In this document: positions 12,483-25,114 of the stretch, piece after piece | How positions within the stretch are numbered: the stretch's first letter is position 1 | Layout: every line of letters begins with the position of its first letter | Assembly: GCA_018350325.1 (NCBI GenBank) | Contig: JAEVLN010000025.1 | Coordinates: 248,001 to 312,000 of the forward strand | Direction: 5' to 3' | Origin: Globodera rostochiensis | Taxonomy: Eukaryota > Nematoda > Chromadorea > Rhabditida > Heteroderidae | Length of the DNA: 64,000 nucleotides | Program-made: the position numbers and the translations under genes | Notes under the pieces: generated by a model | Database searches by the model: none | The model's input: only the letters and a program-made list of their open reading frames with translations | Told to the model about the DNA's origin: nothing

Positions 12483-15400
12483 GCACTCAGTCCTCGGGAA
12501 CCCCATGCTCAATCACATGTCGGACCACGTAGTTGCCACCGGTCGCCGGGTCGTCCATGCATAATAATATACCAGATCACGTAGTTGCCATGCTGATCCG
12601 TGACCAAGTTGAGCTCATATGTAGTCTAATCACGTAGTTGCCATACTGATCCCACATATGTAGTCTAATCACGTTGTTGTATTCAAAGTTCGTTCCAAAG
12701 TATGCTACGATTTGTTGCCAGGATCTGGTGGCGTAACGCATGGAAACAAATCGGCGGCATATGTAGTCTAATCACGAAGTTGCAGATACTGATTCGTGAC
12801 CAAAGTATGCTACGGTTTGTCGCCAGGGTCTGACGGCGAAATGCATGGAAACAAATCGGCGGCAGAAGCGACAAACAAACCGGTAGTTTCTGCAAAATTA
12901 AACAAATATTTAATTAAGTAAAAAATTATTTTTACAAATTTAGTGTCATTTCATAAACAATGAATTGCCCTTTAATTTTATTCTTTTTCTTTCTCACCCA
13001 AACGCTTTCCGTCCTTTGTGTAAATAATTTGGCGAGTTGCCAAATTGACGCCGCACTCAGTCCTCGGGAACCCCATGCTCAATCACATGTCGGATCACGT
13101 AGTTGCCACCGGTCCCTGGGTCGTCCATGCTCAATCATATGCGAGATCACGTAGTTGCCATGCTGATCCGTGACCAAAGTGAGCACATATGTAGTCTAAT
13201 CACGAAGTTGCCATACTGATTCGTGACCAAAGTGAGCTCATATGTAGTCTAATCACGTTGTTGTATTCAAAGTCCGGCCCAAAGTTGGCTACAATTTTGT
13301 CGCCAGGGTCTGACGGCGAAACGCATGGAAACAAATCGGCGGCAGAAGCGACAAACAAACCGGTAGTTTCTGCAAAATTAAACAAATATTTAATTAAGTA
13401 AAAAATAATTTTTACGAATTTAGTGTCATTTCATAAACAATGAATGCCCTTTATATTCTTTTTCTTTCTCACCCAAACGCTTTCCGTCCTTTGTGTAAAT
13501 GATTTGGCGAGTTGCCAAATTGACGCCGGACTCATTCATCGGGAACCCCATGCTTAATCACATGTCGGATCACTTAGTTGCCACCGGTCCCTGGGTCGTC
13601 CATGTTCAATCATATGCGAGATCACGTAGTTGCCATGCTGATCCGTGACCAAAGTGAGCTCGTATGTAGTCTAATCACGTAGTTGCCATACTGATCCGTG
13701 ACCAAAGTGAGCTCATATGTAGTCTAATCACGAAGTTGCCATACTGATTCGTGACCAAAGTGAGCTCATATGTAGTCTAATCACGTTGTTGTATTCAAAG
13801 TCCGGCCCAAAGTTGGCTACAATTTTGTCGCCAGGGTCTGACGGCGAAACGCATGGAAACAAATCGGCGGCAGAAGCGACAAACAAACCGGTAGTTTCTG
13901 CAAAATTAAACAAATATTTAATTAAGTAAAAAATTATTTTTAGAAATTTAGTGTCATTTCATAAACAATGAATTGCCCTTTAATTTTATTCTTTTTCTTT
14001 CTCACCCAAACGCTTTCCGTCCTTTGTGTAAATAATTTGGCGAGTTGCCAAATTGACGCCGCACTCAGTCCTCGGGAACCCCATGCTCAATCACATGTCG
14101 GACCACGTAGTTGCCACCGGTCGCCGGGTCGTCCATGCATAATAATATACCAGATCACGTAGTTGCCATGCTGATCCGTGACCAAGTTGAGCTCATATGT
14201 AGTCTAATCACGTAGTTGCCATACTGATCCCACATATGTAGTCTAATCACGTTGTTGTATTCAAAGTTCGTTCCAAAGTATGCTACGATTTGTTGCCAGG
14301 ATCTGGTGGCGTAACGCATGGAAACAAATCGGCGGCATATGTAGTCTAATCACGAAGTTGCAGATACTGATTCGTGACCAAAGTATGCTACGGTTTGTCG
14401 CCAGGGTCTGACGGCGAAATGCATGGAAACAAATCGGCGGCAGAAGCGACAAACAAACCGGTAGTTTCTGCAAAATTAAACAAATATTTAATTAAGTAAA
14501 AAATTATTTACAAATTTAGTGTCATTTCATAAACTGCCCTTTAATTTTATTCTTTTTCTTTCTCACCCAAACGCTTTCCGTCCTTTGTGTAAATGATTTG
14601 GCGAGTTGCCAAATTGACGCCGAACTCAGTCCTGGGAACCCTATGCTCAATCACATGTCGGATCATGTAGTTGCCACCGGTCGTTGGGTCGTCCATGCAT
14701 AATAATATACCAGATCACGTAGTTGCCATGCTGATCCGTGACCAAAGTGAGCACATACGTTGTTGTATTCAAAGTTCGTTCCAAAGTATGCTACGGTTTG
14801 TCGCCAGGGTCTGACGGCGAAACGCATGGAAACAAATCGGCGGCAGAAGCGACAAACAAACCGGTAGTTTCTGCAAAATTAAACAAATATTTAATTAAGT
14901 AAAAAATAATTTTTACGAATTTAGTGTCATTTCATAAACAATGAATGCCCTTTATATTTGTTTTCTTTCTCACCCAAACGCTTTCCGTCCTTTGTGTAAA
15001 TGATTTGGCGAGTTGCCAAATTGACGCCGGACTCATTCATCGGGAACCCCATGCTTAATCACATGTCGGATCACGTAGTTGCCACCGGTCCCTGGGTCGT
15101 CCATGCTCAATCATATGCGAGATCACGTAGTTGCCATGCTGATCCGTGACCAAAGTGAGCTCATATGTAGTCTAATCACGTTGTTGTATTCAAAGTTCGT
15201 TCCAAAGTATGCTACGATTTGTCGCCAGGATCTGGTAGCGTAACGCATGAAAACAAATCGGCGACATATGTAGTCTAATCACGTAGTTGCCATACTGATC
15301 CGTGACCAAAGTGAGCACATATGTAGTCTAATCACGTTGTTGTATTGAAAGTTCGTTCCAAAGTATGCTACGATTTGTTGCCAGGGTCTGACGTCGAAAC

Positions 15401-18400
15401 GCATGGAAACAAATCGGCGGCATATGTAGTCTAATCACCAAGTTGCCATGCTGATCCGTGACCAAAGTGAGCTCATATGTAGCCTAATCACGTAGCTGCC
15501 ATACTAATCCGTGACCAAAGTGAGCTCATATGTAGTATAATCACGTAGTTGCCATACTGATTCGTGACCAAAGTATGCTACGGTTTGTCGCCAGGGTCTG
15601 ACGGCGAAATGCATGGAAACAAATCGGCGGCAGAAGCGACAAACAAACCGGTAGTTTCTGCAAAATTAAACAAATATTTAATTAAGTAAAAAATAATTTT
15701 TACGAATTTAGTGTCATTTCATAAACAATGAATGCCCTTTATATTCTTTTTCTTTCTCACCCAAACGCTTTCCGTCCTTTGTGTAATGATTTGGCGAGTT
15801 GCCAAATTGACGCCGGACTCATTCATCGGGAACCCCATACTTAATCACATGTCGGATCACGTAGTTGCCACCGGTCCCTGGGTCGTCCATGCTCAATCAT
15901 ATGCGAGATCACGTAGTTGCCATGCTGATCCGTGACCAAAGTGAGCACATACGTTGTTGTATTCAAAGTTCGTTCCAAGTATGCTACGGTTTGTCGCCAG
16001 GGTCTGACGGCGAAACGCATGGAAACAAATCGGCGGCAGAAGCGACAAACAAACCGGTAGTTTCTGCAAAATTAAACAAATATTTAATTAAGTAAAAAAT
16101 TATTTTTACAAATTTAGTGTCATTTCATAAACAATGAATTGCCCTTTAATTTTATTCTTTTTCTTTCTCACCCAAACGCTTTCCGTCCTTTGTGTAAATA
16201 ATTTGGCGAGTTGCCAAATTGACGCCGCACTCAGTCCTCGGGAACCCCATGCTCAATCACATGTCGGATCACGTAGTTGCCACCGGTCCCTGGGTCGTCC
16301 ATGCTCAATCATATGCGAGATCACGTAGTTGCCATGCTGATCCGTGACCAAAGTGAGCACATATGTAGTCTAATCACGAAGTTGCCATACTGATTCGTGA
16401 CCAAAGTGAGCTCATATGTAGTCTAATCACGTTGTTGTATTCAAAGTCCGGCCCAAAGTTGGCTACAATTTTGTCGCCAGGGTCTGACGGCGAAACGCAT
16501 GGAAACAAATCGGCGGCAGAAGCGACAAACAAACCGGTAGTTTCTGCAAAATTAAACAAATATTTAATTAAGTAAAAAATTATTTTTAGAAATTTAGTGT
16601 CATTTCATAAACAATGAATTGCTCTTTAATTTTATTCTTTTTCTTTCTCACCCAAACGCTTTCCGTCCTTTGTGTAAATAATTTGGCGAGTTGCCAAATT
16701 GACGCCGCACTCATTCATCGGGAACCCCATGCTTAATCACATGTCGGATCACGTAGTTGCCACCGGTCCCTGGGTCGTCCATGTTCAATCATATGCGAGA
16801 TCACGTAGTTGCCATGCTGATCCGTGACCAAAGTGAGCTCGTATGTAGTCTAATCACGTAGTTGCCATACTGATCCGTGACCAAAGTGAGCTCATATGTA
16901 GTCTAATCACGAAGTTGCCATACTGATTCGTGACCAAAGTGAGCTCATATGTAGTCTAATCACGTTGTTGTATTCAAAGTCCGGCCCAAAGTTGGCTACA
17001 ATTTTGTCGCCAGGGTCTGACGGCGAAACGCATGGAAACAAATCGGCGGCAGAAGCGACAAACAAACCGGTAGTTTCTGCAAAATTAAACAAATATTTAA
17101 TTAAGTAAAAAATTATTTTTAGAAATTTAGTGTCATTTCATAAACAATGAATTGCCCTTTAATTTTATTCTTTTTCTTTCTCACCCAAACGCTTTCCGTC
17201 CTTTGTGTAAATAATTTGGCGAGTTGCCAAATTGACGCCGCACTCAGTCCTCGGGAACCCCATGCTCAATCACATGTCGGACCACGTAGTTGCCACCGGT
17301 CGCCGGGTCGTCCATGCATAATAATATACCAGATCACGTAATTGCCATGCTGATCCGTGACCAAGTTGAGCTCATATGTAGTCTAATCACGTAGTTGCCA
17401 TACTGATCCCACATATGTAGTCTAATCACGTTGTTGTATTCAAAGTTCGTTCCAAAGTATGCTACGATTTGTTGCCAGGATCTGGTGGCGTAACGCATGG
17501 AAACAAATCGGCGGCATATGTAGTCTAATCACGAAGTTGCAGATACTGATTCGTGACCAAAGTATGCTACGGTTTGTCGCCAGGGTCTGACGGCGAAATG
17601 CATGGAAACAAATCGGCGGCAGAAGCGACAAACAAACCGGTAGTTTCTGCAAAATTAAACAAATATTTAATTAAGTAAAAAATTATTTACAAATTTAGTG
17701 TCATTTCATAAACTGCCCTTTAATTTTATTCTTTTTCTTTCTCACCCAAACGCTTTCCGTCCTTTGTGTAAATGATTTGGCGAGTTGCCAAATTGACGCC
17801 GAACTCAGTCCTGGGAACCCTATGCTCAATCACATGTCGGATCATGTAGTTGCCACCGGTCGTTGGGTCGTCCATGCATAATAATATACCAGATCACGTA
17901 GTTGCCATGCTGATCCGTGACCAAAGTGAGCACATATTGTTGTATTCAAAGTTCGTTCCAAAGTATGCTACGGTTTGTCGCCAGGGTCTGACGGCGAAAC
18001 GCATGGAAACAAATCGGCGGCAGAAGCGACAAACAAACCGGTAGTTTCTGCAAAATTAAACAAATATTTAATTAAGTAAAAAATTATTTTTACAAATTTA
18101 GTGTCATTTCATAAACAATGAATTGCTCTTTAATTTTATTCTTTTTCTTTCTCACCCAAACGCTTTCCGTCCTTTGTGTATATAATTTGGCGAGTTGCCA
18201 AATTGACGCCGCACTCAGTCCTCGGGAACCCCATGCTCAATCACATGTCGGATCACGTAGTTGCCATGCTGATCCGCGACCAAAGTGAGCTCATACGTTG
18301 TTGTATTCAAAGTTCGTTCCAAAGTATGCTACGATTTGTTGCTAGGATCTGGTGGCGTAACGCATGAAAACAAATCGGCGGCATATGTAGTCTAATCACG

Positions 18401-20298
18401 TAGTTGCCATACTGATCCGTGACCAAAGTGAGCTCATATGTAGTCTAATCACGTAGTTGCCATACTGATTCGTGACCAAAGTATGCTACGGTTTGTCGCC
18501 AGGGTCTGACGGCGAAATGCATGGAAACAAATCGGCGGCAGAAGCAACAAACAAACCGGTAGTTTCTGCAAAATTAAACAAATATTTAATTAAGTAAAAA
18601 ATAATTTTTACGAATTTAGTGTCATTTCATAAACAATGAATGCCCTTTATATTTGTTTTCTTTCTCACCCAAACGCTTTCCGTCCTTTGTGTAAATGATT
18701 TGGCGAGTTGCCAAATTGACGCCGGACTCATTCATCGGGAACCCCATGCTTAATCACATGTCGGATCACGTAGTTGCCACCGGTCCCTGGGTCGTCCATG
18801 CTCAATCATATGCGAGATCACGTAGTTGCCATGCTGATCCGTGACCAAAGTGAGCTCATATGTAGTCTAATCACGTTGTTGTATTCAAAGTTCGTTCCAA
18901 AGTATGCTACGATTTGTCGCCAGGATCTGGTAGCGTAACGCATGAAAACAAATCGGCGACATATGTAGTCTAATCACGTAGTTGCCATACTGATCCGTGA
19001 CCAAAGTGAGCACATATGTAGTCTAATCACGTTGTTGTATTGAAAGTTCGTTCCAAAGTATGCTACGATTTGTTGCCAGGGTCTGACGTCGAAACGCATG
19101 GAAACAAATCGGCGGCATATGTAGTCTAATCACGAAGTTGCCATGCTGATCCGTGACCAAAGTGAGCTCATATGTAGCCTAATCACGTAGCTGCCATACT
19201 AATCCGTGACCAAAGTGAGCTCATATGTAGTCTAATCACGTAGTTGCCATACTGATTCGTGACCAAAGTATGCTACGGTTTGTCGCCAGGGTCTGACTGC
19301 GAAATGCATGGAAACAAATCGGCGGCAGAAGCGACAAACAAACCGGTAGTTTCTGCAAAATTAAACAAATATTTAATTAAGTAAAAAATAATTTTTACGA
19401 ATTTAGTGTCATTTCATAAACAATGAATGCCCTTTATATTCTTTTTCTTTCTCACCCAAACGCTTTCCGTCCTTTGTGTAAATGATTTGGCGAGTTGCCA
19501 AATTGACGCCGGACTCATTCATCGGGAACCCCATGCTTAATCACATGTCGGATCACGTAGTTGCCACCGGTCCCTGGGTCGTCCATGTTCAATCATATGC
19601 GAGATCACGTAGTTGCCATGCTGATCCGTGACCAAAGTGAGCTCATATGTAGTCTAATCACGTAGTTGCCATACTGATCCGTGACCAAAGTGAGCTCATA
19701 TGTAGTCTAATCACGAAGTTGCCATACTGATTCGTGACCAAAGTGAGCTCATATGTAGTCTAATCACGTTGTTGTATTCAAAGTCCTGCCCAAAGTTGGC
19801 TACAATTTTGTCGCCAGGGTCTGACGGCGAAACGCATGGAAACAAATCGGCGACATATGTAGTCTAATCACGTAGTTGCCATACTGATCCGTGACCAAAG
19901 TGAGCACATATGTAATCTAATCGCGTTGTTGTATTCAAAGTTCGTTCCAGCTACGATTTGTTGCCAGGGTCTGACGTCGAAACGCATGGAAACAAATCGG
20001 CGGCAGAAGCGACAAACAAACCGGTAGTTTCTGCAAAATTAAACAAATATTAATTAAGTAAAAAATTATTTTTACTAATTTAATGTCATTTCATAAACAA
20101 TGAATTGCCCTTTAATTTTATTCTTTTTCTTTCTCACCCAAACGATTAGATCAAAACGCCGGAGTAACATGCAAGGGGCAAGGGGGCCCAATTGTTACCC
20201 GAATAAAAAGAAAAATGGTAAATTTGCTCCAGTTGTAGGGAGTAGGTTACGTTTTGTTCCCACCGTTTTTTTCCCCAAAAATATTGCCATACTTGTAC

Positions 20299-20424
20299 TA
20301 GGGTTGTCGGTTCCTGGGAATTTTTCGGGTATCCGAACCGAGAACCGAACCGAAACTTCGGGTATATCTTAACTGGAAAAATCCAGGTTCTCCGGTTCGG
20401 TTCAGTTCGGAACCGAGAACCCTA
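20299..20424. mobile_element. 126-bp palindromic hAT-like MITE
   Basis: Ends TAGGGTTGTCGGTTC and CCGAGAACCCTA. It is flanked by acttgtac (20291-20298) and acttgtgc (20425-20432), an 8-bp target duplication with one mismatch. The interior is inverted copies of 'ggttcggttc' type sequence. It has no coding capacity. Class is inferred from 8-bp duplications and TAGGG ends. Confidence 0.75.
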
Positions 20425-20886
20425 ACTTGTGCATGAATAGAAACAGTCAGTTTTAAATTAATGGTTTTTCCTGGAGAGTGAAACACGTCCGGGGTTCGAA
20501 ATCGATCAAAAGAAGGTCAGATTCGGATTCTACTTCCCAGAAAAGCCCTAAAAACTCTTTTCTGACAAACTTACAAAACATTTTCTTTTTGAAAAATAAG
20601 CGGATGGATTTTTTTTGTAAAATTCTGGGTCTTTTTGCCATAAAGTCCGGATCCAAAAATGTCCGAAATCCGGTTACATCCCAGCTACCTACTCGGCACC
20701 GCCCAGTCCGACGCCGAGAACTTTCTTCAATCAAATACGGCAAATCTTTAACATTTTAAGCAATGGCAGAGTTCAGGCCATGACATTTTATGTTTTGTTC
20801 AATCGCTTAGCTTCACCGGACCGGACTGTTCAAATCGTTCACCGTAAAAGTTGCTCTCCCCTCCCCCCCCCCCCAGCAATTCAAAC

Positions 20887-21025
20887 CTTGAACCTTGCGG
20901 GTCCAGCGCAAACTCCACGACGTGTTTACCCAAATCGATGAGCTGGAGGTTGGCTGTACGTTTGTTGAGGTAATCGCTCAACAGCTTGGAACGGTGGCTG
21001 TGGCGGTCAGGAAATTGTGAAAGCT
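20887..21025 (-). CDS. Pumilio-family exon (PUF repeat 1)
   Basis: Acceptor ttttttcag and donor AAG-gtttga bound an exon reading DRHSHRSKLLSDYLNKRTAN then LQLIDLGKHVVEFALDPQGSR. This is the conserved start of a Pumilio homology domain (RSRLL-DF-NNR-PNLQL, then E-DQHGSR); S, R and the following Q of the first repeat normally contact adenine. It is paralogous to the exon at 59984-60104, including intron sequence after the donor (aattgctggggggggg). It lies directly upstream, on the same strand, of the SPRY/PUF array. No further canonical PUF exon is seen before the array, so this copy is probably broken. Confidence 0.7.
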
Positions 21026-21552
21026 CTGAAAAAACTCCAAGAGGCTCAGCGCCCGGGCCTCCCCACCCGAGCGGCAAGCCTCTAATTCAAACTAATTTAT
21101 ATTTCTAAAAATCTTGAAAACCTTGCAAATAATGTGTTCTAGATACATATCACGCAATGTGCCTACCAAGGACCTAACAGGGATATTTTAATACCTTCAC
21201 TTAACAAATTAGTGCTCAAACAAATACAAAAAAAAATATTTGGCTCCCCTCCCTCCCTCTACTTTACAAAATATCCATACCACCCCACACCACTATACAC
21301 GCATCCAAAACTTCATAGACTGTCAAGCACTGTGCTTTGCATTGGGCAGCTCTTAATGGTCACGCAAATTGTCTTCAGATCTTACTAGAAAAGGGGGCAA
21401 AGGTTGATGAAAAAAATAAGTGCTAGGCCCGGCACATGTGGAGAATTTGTAGTTATGAAAGCCCCAGCCACAACCACAACATTTTTAAAGACAAGCGCCA
21501 CACAAACCAACCTGCCTACATATTGATTGCAACGGCCAGACATGTAAACACT

Positions 21553-21732
21553 ACACTATTTTCCTTTTTCTCGCACACTCTTTCCTTCAGGATTTAATGA
21601 CAATCAATTAGTGGCGAGGAGAAAGGAAAATAATGTGACCGTTTAACGAAAAAGAGATTCGTCAAACGGGCACATTATAAGAAAAACGTTAGTCCTGAAG
21701 GAAAAAGAGTGCGAGAAAAAGGGAAATAGTGT
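21553..21732. mobile_element. 180-bp inverted-repeat element
   Basis: The left end acactattttcctttttctc through ctttccttcagga is the reverse complement of the right end tcctgaaggaaaaagagtg through ggaaatagtgt. The roughly 40-bp arms carry one or two mismatches. The interior is non-coding. The flanks 21100-21550 hold no recognisable gene. Confidence 0.6.
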
Positions 21733-21905
21733 CGCGCACCTATGCCAAATGGCGGCCATAGCCTGTGGTTAGAGAAATACATAAAACAAGAAATCGTTTC
21801 GATAATTGCTGAAATTTGTTGTTTAAATAATGAAAACCCTAAATGGCAGACAGAGGAGTATGGTCAGACACTATATCCCTACCATTAAATTTTCTTTCAC
21901 TCCGT

Positions 21906-22152
21906 CTGATCCAACTCCGTCTTGGGGCCAACTCCGTCTTGGGGCCAACTCCGTCTTGGGGCCAACTCCGTCTTGGGGCCAACTCCGTCTTGGGGCCAAC
22001 TCCGTCTTGGGGCCAACTCCGTCTTGGGGCCAACTCCGTCTTGGGGCCAACTCCGTCTTGGGGCCAACTCCGTCTTGGGGCCAACTCCGTCTTGGGGCCA
22101 ACTCCGTCTTGGGGCCAACTCCGTCTTGGGGCCAACTCCGTCTGAGCCAACT
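21906..22152. repeat. 17-bp minisatellite 'ccaactccgtcttgggg', about 14 copies
   Basis: Near-perfect head-to-tail units. Because 17 is not a multiple of 3, several frames stay open across it, giving meaningless ORFs. Two inverted units (cagacggagttgg) occur at 22519-22548, so the array is one end of a roughly 650-bp structure with inverted ends. Confidence 0.8.
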
Positions 22153-22284
22153 CCGTCTTCACAGTCCCGGTCAATCCCGGGTTTTCCCAAAAATCCGATC
22201 CCTGCCAACTCTACTTCCTTTTGGCTGGGGTAATATAGGTAACTAGAAAAGTTTAATGAGGCACAATAGCAGATTAACCGTTAA

Positions 22285-22352
22285 TAAAATAGCTTTCAAG
22301 CCTAAACTTAAGCCTAGGTCTAAGCTAGCTTAGGTTTAGGCCTGAGCCTAAC
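22285..22352. repeat. palindromic 'ctaagc/gcttag' cluster
   Basis: Alternating aagcctaggtctaagc and gcttaggtttaggcc motifs, related to the clusters at 36200-36345, 41195-41235 and 43015-43075. Confidence 0.5.
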
Positions 22353-22814
22353 CTCATTTAGGCCTTTATGAATAAAAAGTGCATAAGGTCTAGAAACACA
22401 TATTTGTGCCAAAATCCTAAAATGCTTCTTTAGATTTGATTTGAAATTCGATAAAACGGGGCCTTTTTCATGTTTCTCGATCTAAATACCGCCCAAAATC
22501 TTAAAAAAAAATTAATGGCTCAGACGGAGTTGGCCAGACGGAGTTGACCCCTACTCCTTTTTTGGAACCAACCATTCCAAACGAATTTGGTACCAATCGA
22601 AAGCTTTTGTTGGCTAGATTTTGTATTCAAATCAACAAGGTGATTAGATCCCTTTCAAAAAAAGTTATAATCGAAAATTACCAAAAAAACTTAGGGTTTC
22701 GCTCTTTCACATCATAACTTTTTAACGGTTTATATGATCGTTTAGTTTCTGTTAAATAAAAGCTTCTAAACATATATAGCTTTCGATTGGTATGCCTATT
22801 GATTAAAAATGTGC

Positions 22815-23225
22815 TAAAACTGACAAAATTCAATCAATTTTTGCGTGAAACCCTTGCAAAATATGGACTAAATATGGACAAAAATTGCAAAATATGGATG
22901 AAATATGGATAAAAAAATGTTTACTATAGCAAAAAAGGGCGCAAAATTTCCTAATAGAAATAAGAGCAATACAAATTTTTATATACAAATTAAAGGCATT
23001 TCTGAGAAAATTTTTGAAAATAAGCAGAATTTTAAAATTTTAATTTTCTTGGTGGCAGAATTTTTAATTGCGAAAATGTCAATTTTTAGGGGTGTATTTT
23101 TTGAAAATTTTAAAAATCGATCCTTAGGGGTGTGTTTTTCGTTTTTATTGCATTTTTGTTAAGAAATTTTTGAAAAATGACGAAATATGGAAATATGGAA
23201 TATGGATAAGCGAAATATGGATAAA
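22815..23225. repeat. 'aaatatggac/aaatatggat' dispersed repeat
   Basis: Repeated atatggat units bound an AT-rich core with 'ttgcgtgaaaccctt' shared with the 0.76-kb repeat, and the genome-typical 'tttttattgcatttttgttaag'. No gene is seen. Confidence 0.5.
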
Positions 23226-24860
23226 TTATAAAATGGGCTCTAGAAGCTCCAAGCTCGTGAGCGCCCAGTTGACCTCAATCGGGCCCCGGACGTTTGAGTA
23301 CCGTGTCGCAGTTTGAGGAGAGTGCCGCAGAGAGTGTGGCGCCGTTTGAGTGCTCCGGTCAGTGCCGGTAATACCTAAATGCGATGGGCAATCATCATGG
23401 CTAAGCCATTGGCCAACATGCAAAGAAATGCACCATTTATGCCTGTTAGGACGAAATAATTTTAAATAGAGTGGATGGCTTAATGTACAAACCTAAAACA
23501 TAGTTGTTTTGGTTGATACCCTAAAATTTTTGAATCGTATCTTTTTGCAATGTGCGTTTTTGCCAAATTTTAAAACAATGGGTTCGAAAAAAGCAAAAGC
23601 TTTGAATAGGCAAATTTCTTAGATTCTCACTTCCTTTTTTTTATACATCCACAGGAAAATGAATATGGCCCATTTTGAATTCGAACCCTTATTTGTTAGG
23701 CGACAACTTAAAAACTTTTAAAAATCAAATTTATCGATAAACAAATTTTTGTTGCTCGGGGCAAGAGACAAACTCACCAATTTCATAATAAAATCAATTC
23801 AAAATATAAAACAAATTTGACGAAATGCTGCGAAATTTAGAGAAGTGGATTTACCCGTAAAAAAATCAAATTTTTGTTACCCAAAAATGCACCCCAAGAT
23901 CGATGATATTTTCCAAAAAATTTTTTTATTATAAAAGTTTCCAAAATATGTGGAAAATATTAAATTACAATTGTGAGAGAGAAGCTGATAAAAATTGACA
24001 AATAATGTTTTACGCATAAATTGACTGATTTGGTACTCCAAAAAAATGTTTAAGCATTTGGAACATTTACGTCATAGCTGACAGATCATTCACTTCCGGC
24101 GATTCACAATGGCATTCAAAGTTTAGTAGAGAAAATTTCGAATTCGTTCTGCTGGCAATTTGGCGTATTTTTCCGTTTTTAGTGCATTTTTTACGCAATT
24201 TTTCAAAAAAATGTTCAATTTTTGGGTACATTTTCCGTTTTTACTGCATTTTAGTAAGGAATTTTTGAAAAACTCAATTTTTTTTTGCTAATTCTGTTGC
24301 ATAGAATTTAAAGGGGAGGCGCGAACGCCGTCCCCCACACTCAAAAATTTAGCTGTGGGCCTATCCCAGTTCGGGACCGCCCTGCGGGTCAGCCCCAACC
24401 GAAAGTGCAATGGTGGAGCCTCGCCACAGGAGTCCTGCCTCAGTGATCGCAGGAACTCCCCAGCCAGGTAAGTTTACGAAGGGTCGACCAGTCCATAAAC
24501 AAGCAATAGGCGAGGCAAATGTCCGATGGGGTGCAAAAGGGGAAAGGATGTGAGGAGAAAAGGCAGTGAATTGCACTCTCTCTCACTAACGCTCTCGTTT
24601 CTTTCTCCTTAGAATGTGCATTTCTCGTTGTATATACTCACATTTCCTTTCTCTAACTCCGCCGAAACTGAGGCACAGAGAAAGCAGCAGTCTGTCTTAT
24701 AGAGACAAACAACGAGAGAAAGAGAAAAAACGGGGAAAAGACTCAAACTTCAAAAAATGACTGTATTTTTTAAATTTTGGTTGCAAATCTCTTAACAAAT
24801 TGCGTTGTATTTCCTTTTTGTATAGCTTCTTTCGCCTTCCAAGTGTGAATTGTTCTTAAC
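23226..24860. other. no confident gene; AT-rich repeats and two unassigned GC-richer islands
   Basis: Islands at 23226-23430 and 24310-24475 stand out in composition. The second ends at a good donor (ccagccag-gtaagt) and is open on the plus strand (VGLSQFGTALRVSPNRKC...), but I recognise neither. Pyrimidine-rich 24570-24620 and purine-rich 24680-24735 look like short inverted arms. Everything else is low-complexity. Confidence 0.3.
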
Positions 24861-25114
24861 ATTTTCATTAAGTACTATTTTGTCGACGGTTTCCAAATTT
24901 GAACCGGTCCAAATCCGGTTTAAATGCTCGTCCCAATAACATTTTTGATTGCTCTATCGATGTATAACTTTGACAACCTTCGCATGAGCGGACAAGAAAA
25001 TTTATCCAAAAACAAAGAATAAAGAGAGAAAATAATGTTTTGATCGGTGCAAAAATAATAAAACCATGGTCATATCCCTTCAAAGAAGGAAAAAGTAATA
25101 AATTTAATCATTTT

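Larger units (their letters stand above)
7561..17660 (-). repeat. higher-order repeat block, period ~1577-1578 bp
   Basis: Within the array, identical segments recur at 10573, 12150 and 13728 (steps of 1577 and 1578). Related copies sit at 7561, 9032 and 16907. Each period holds three SPRY-bearing monomers of about 517-533 bp (for example 12150, 12683, 13200). Two monomers keep the full exon end ([10 protein letters not shown]). One has lost it, so its SPRY reading ends SDPGDKP-stop. Translations of corresponding monomers are identical between periods. This indicates recent homogenisation by unequal exchange, as in higher-order satellite DNA. Confidence 0.75.
4015..20143 (-). repeat. SPRY/Pumilio chimeric tandem array (16 kb)
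   Basis: Read on the minus strand, the array repeats four pieces. (1) PUF-repeat fragments, LVTDQYGNYVIR and [12 protein letters not shown]. (2) A SPRY exon end, [18 protein letters not shown], with a gtgaga donor. (3) An intron of about 108 bp ending ttttgcag. (4) A SPRY C-terminal exon, ETTGLFVASAADLFPCV through [12 protein letters not shown] count about 29 copies of the intron/acceptor segment (first near 4312, last near 20025). PUF pieces also occur as a 53-bp subrepeat (catatgtagtctaatcacg...). Since 53 is not a multiple of 3, reading frames break at nearly every junction. Splice sites and SPRY codons are well kept, but no continuous long ORF exists. The SPRY/PUF junction falls on microhomology between 'aacaacgtgatt' (SPRY) and 'aactacgtgatt' (PUF). 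The array ends at 20143 in unrelated sequence. Confidence 0.85.

Noticed and set aside
7801..17341. Repeated plus-strand 64-codon ORFs starting [12 protein letters not shown]
   Set aside because: They are antisense to the SPRY intron and exon I in each array monomer; the hydrophobic start is the intron's complement.
21830..22246. 138-codon ORF and overlapping frames
   Set aside because: Translation of the 17-bp minisatellite.
24361..24576. 71-codon minus ORF as a gene
   Set aside because: No splice or family support; the plus strand in the same place has a better donor, but it too is unrecognised.
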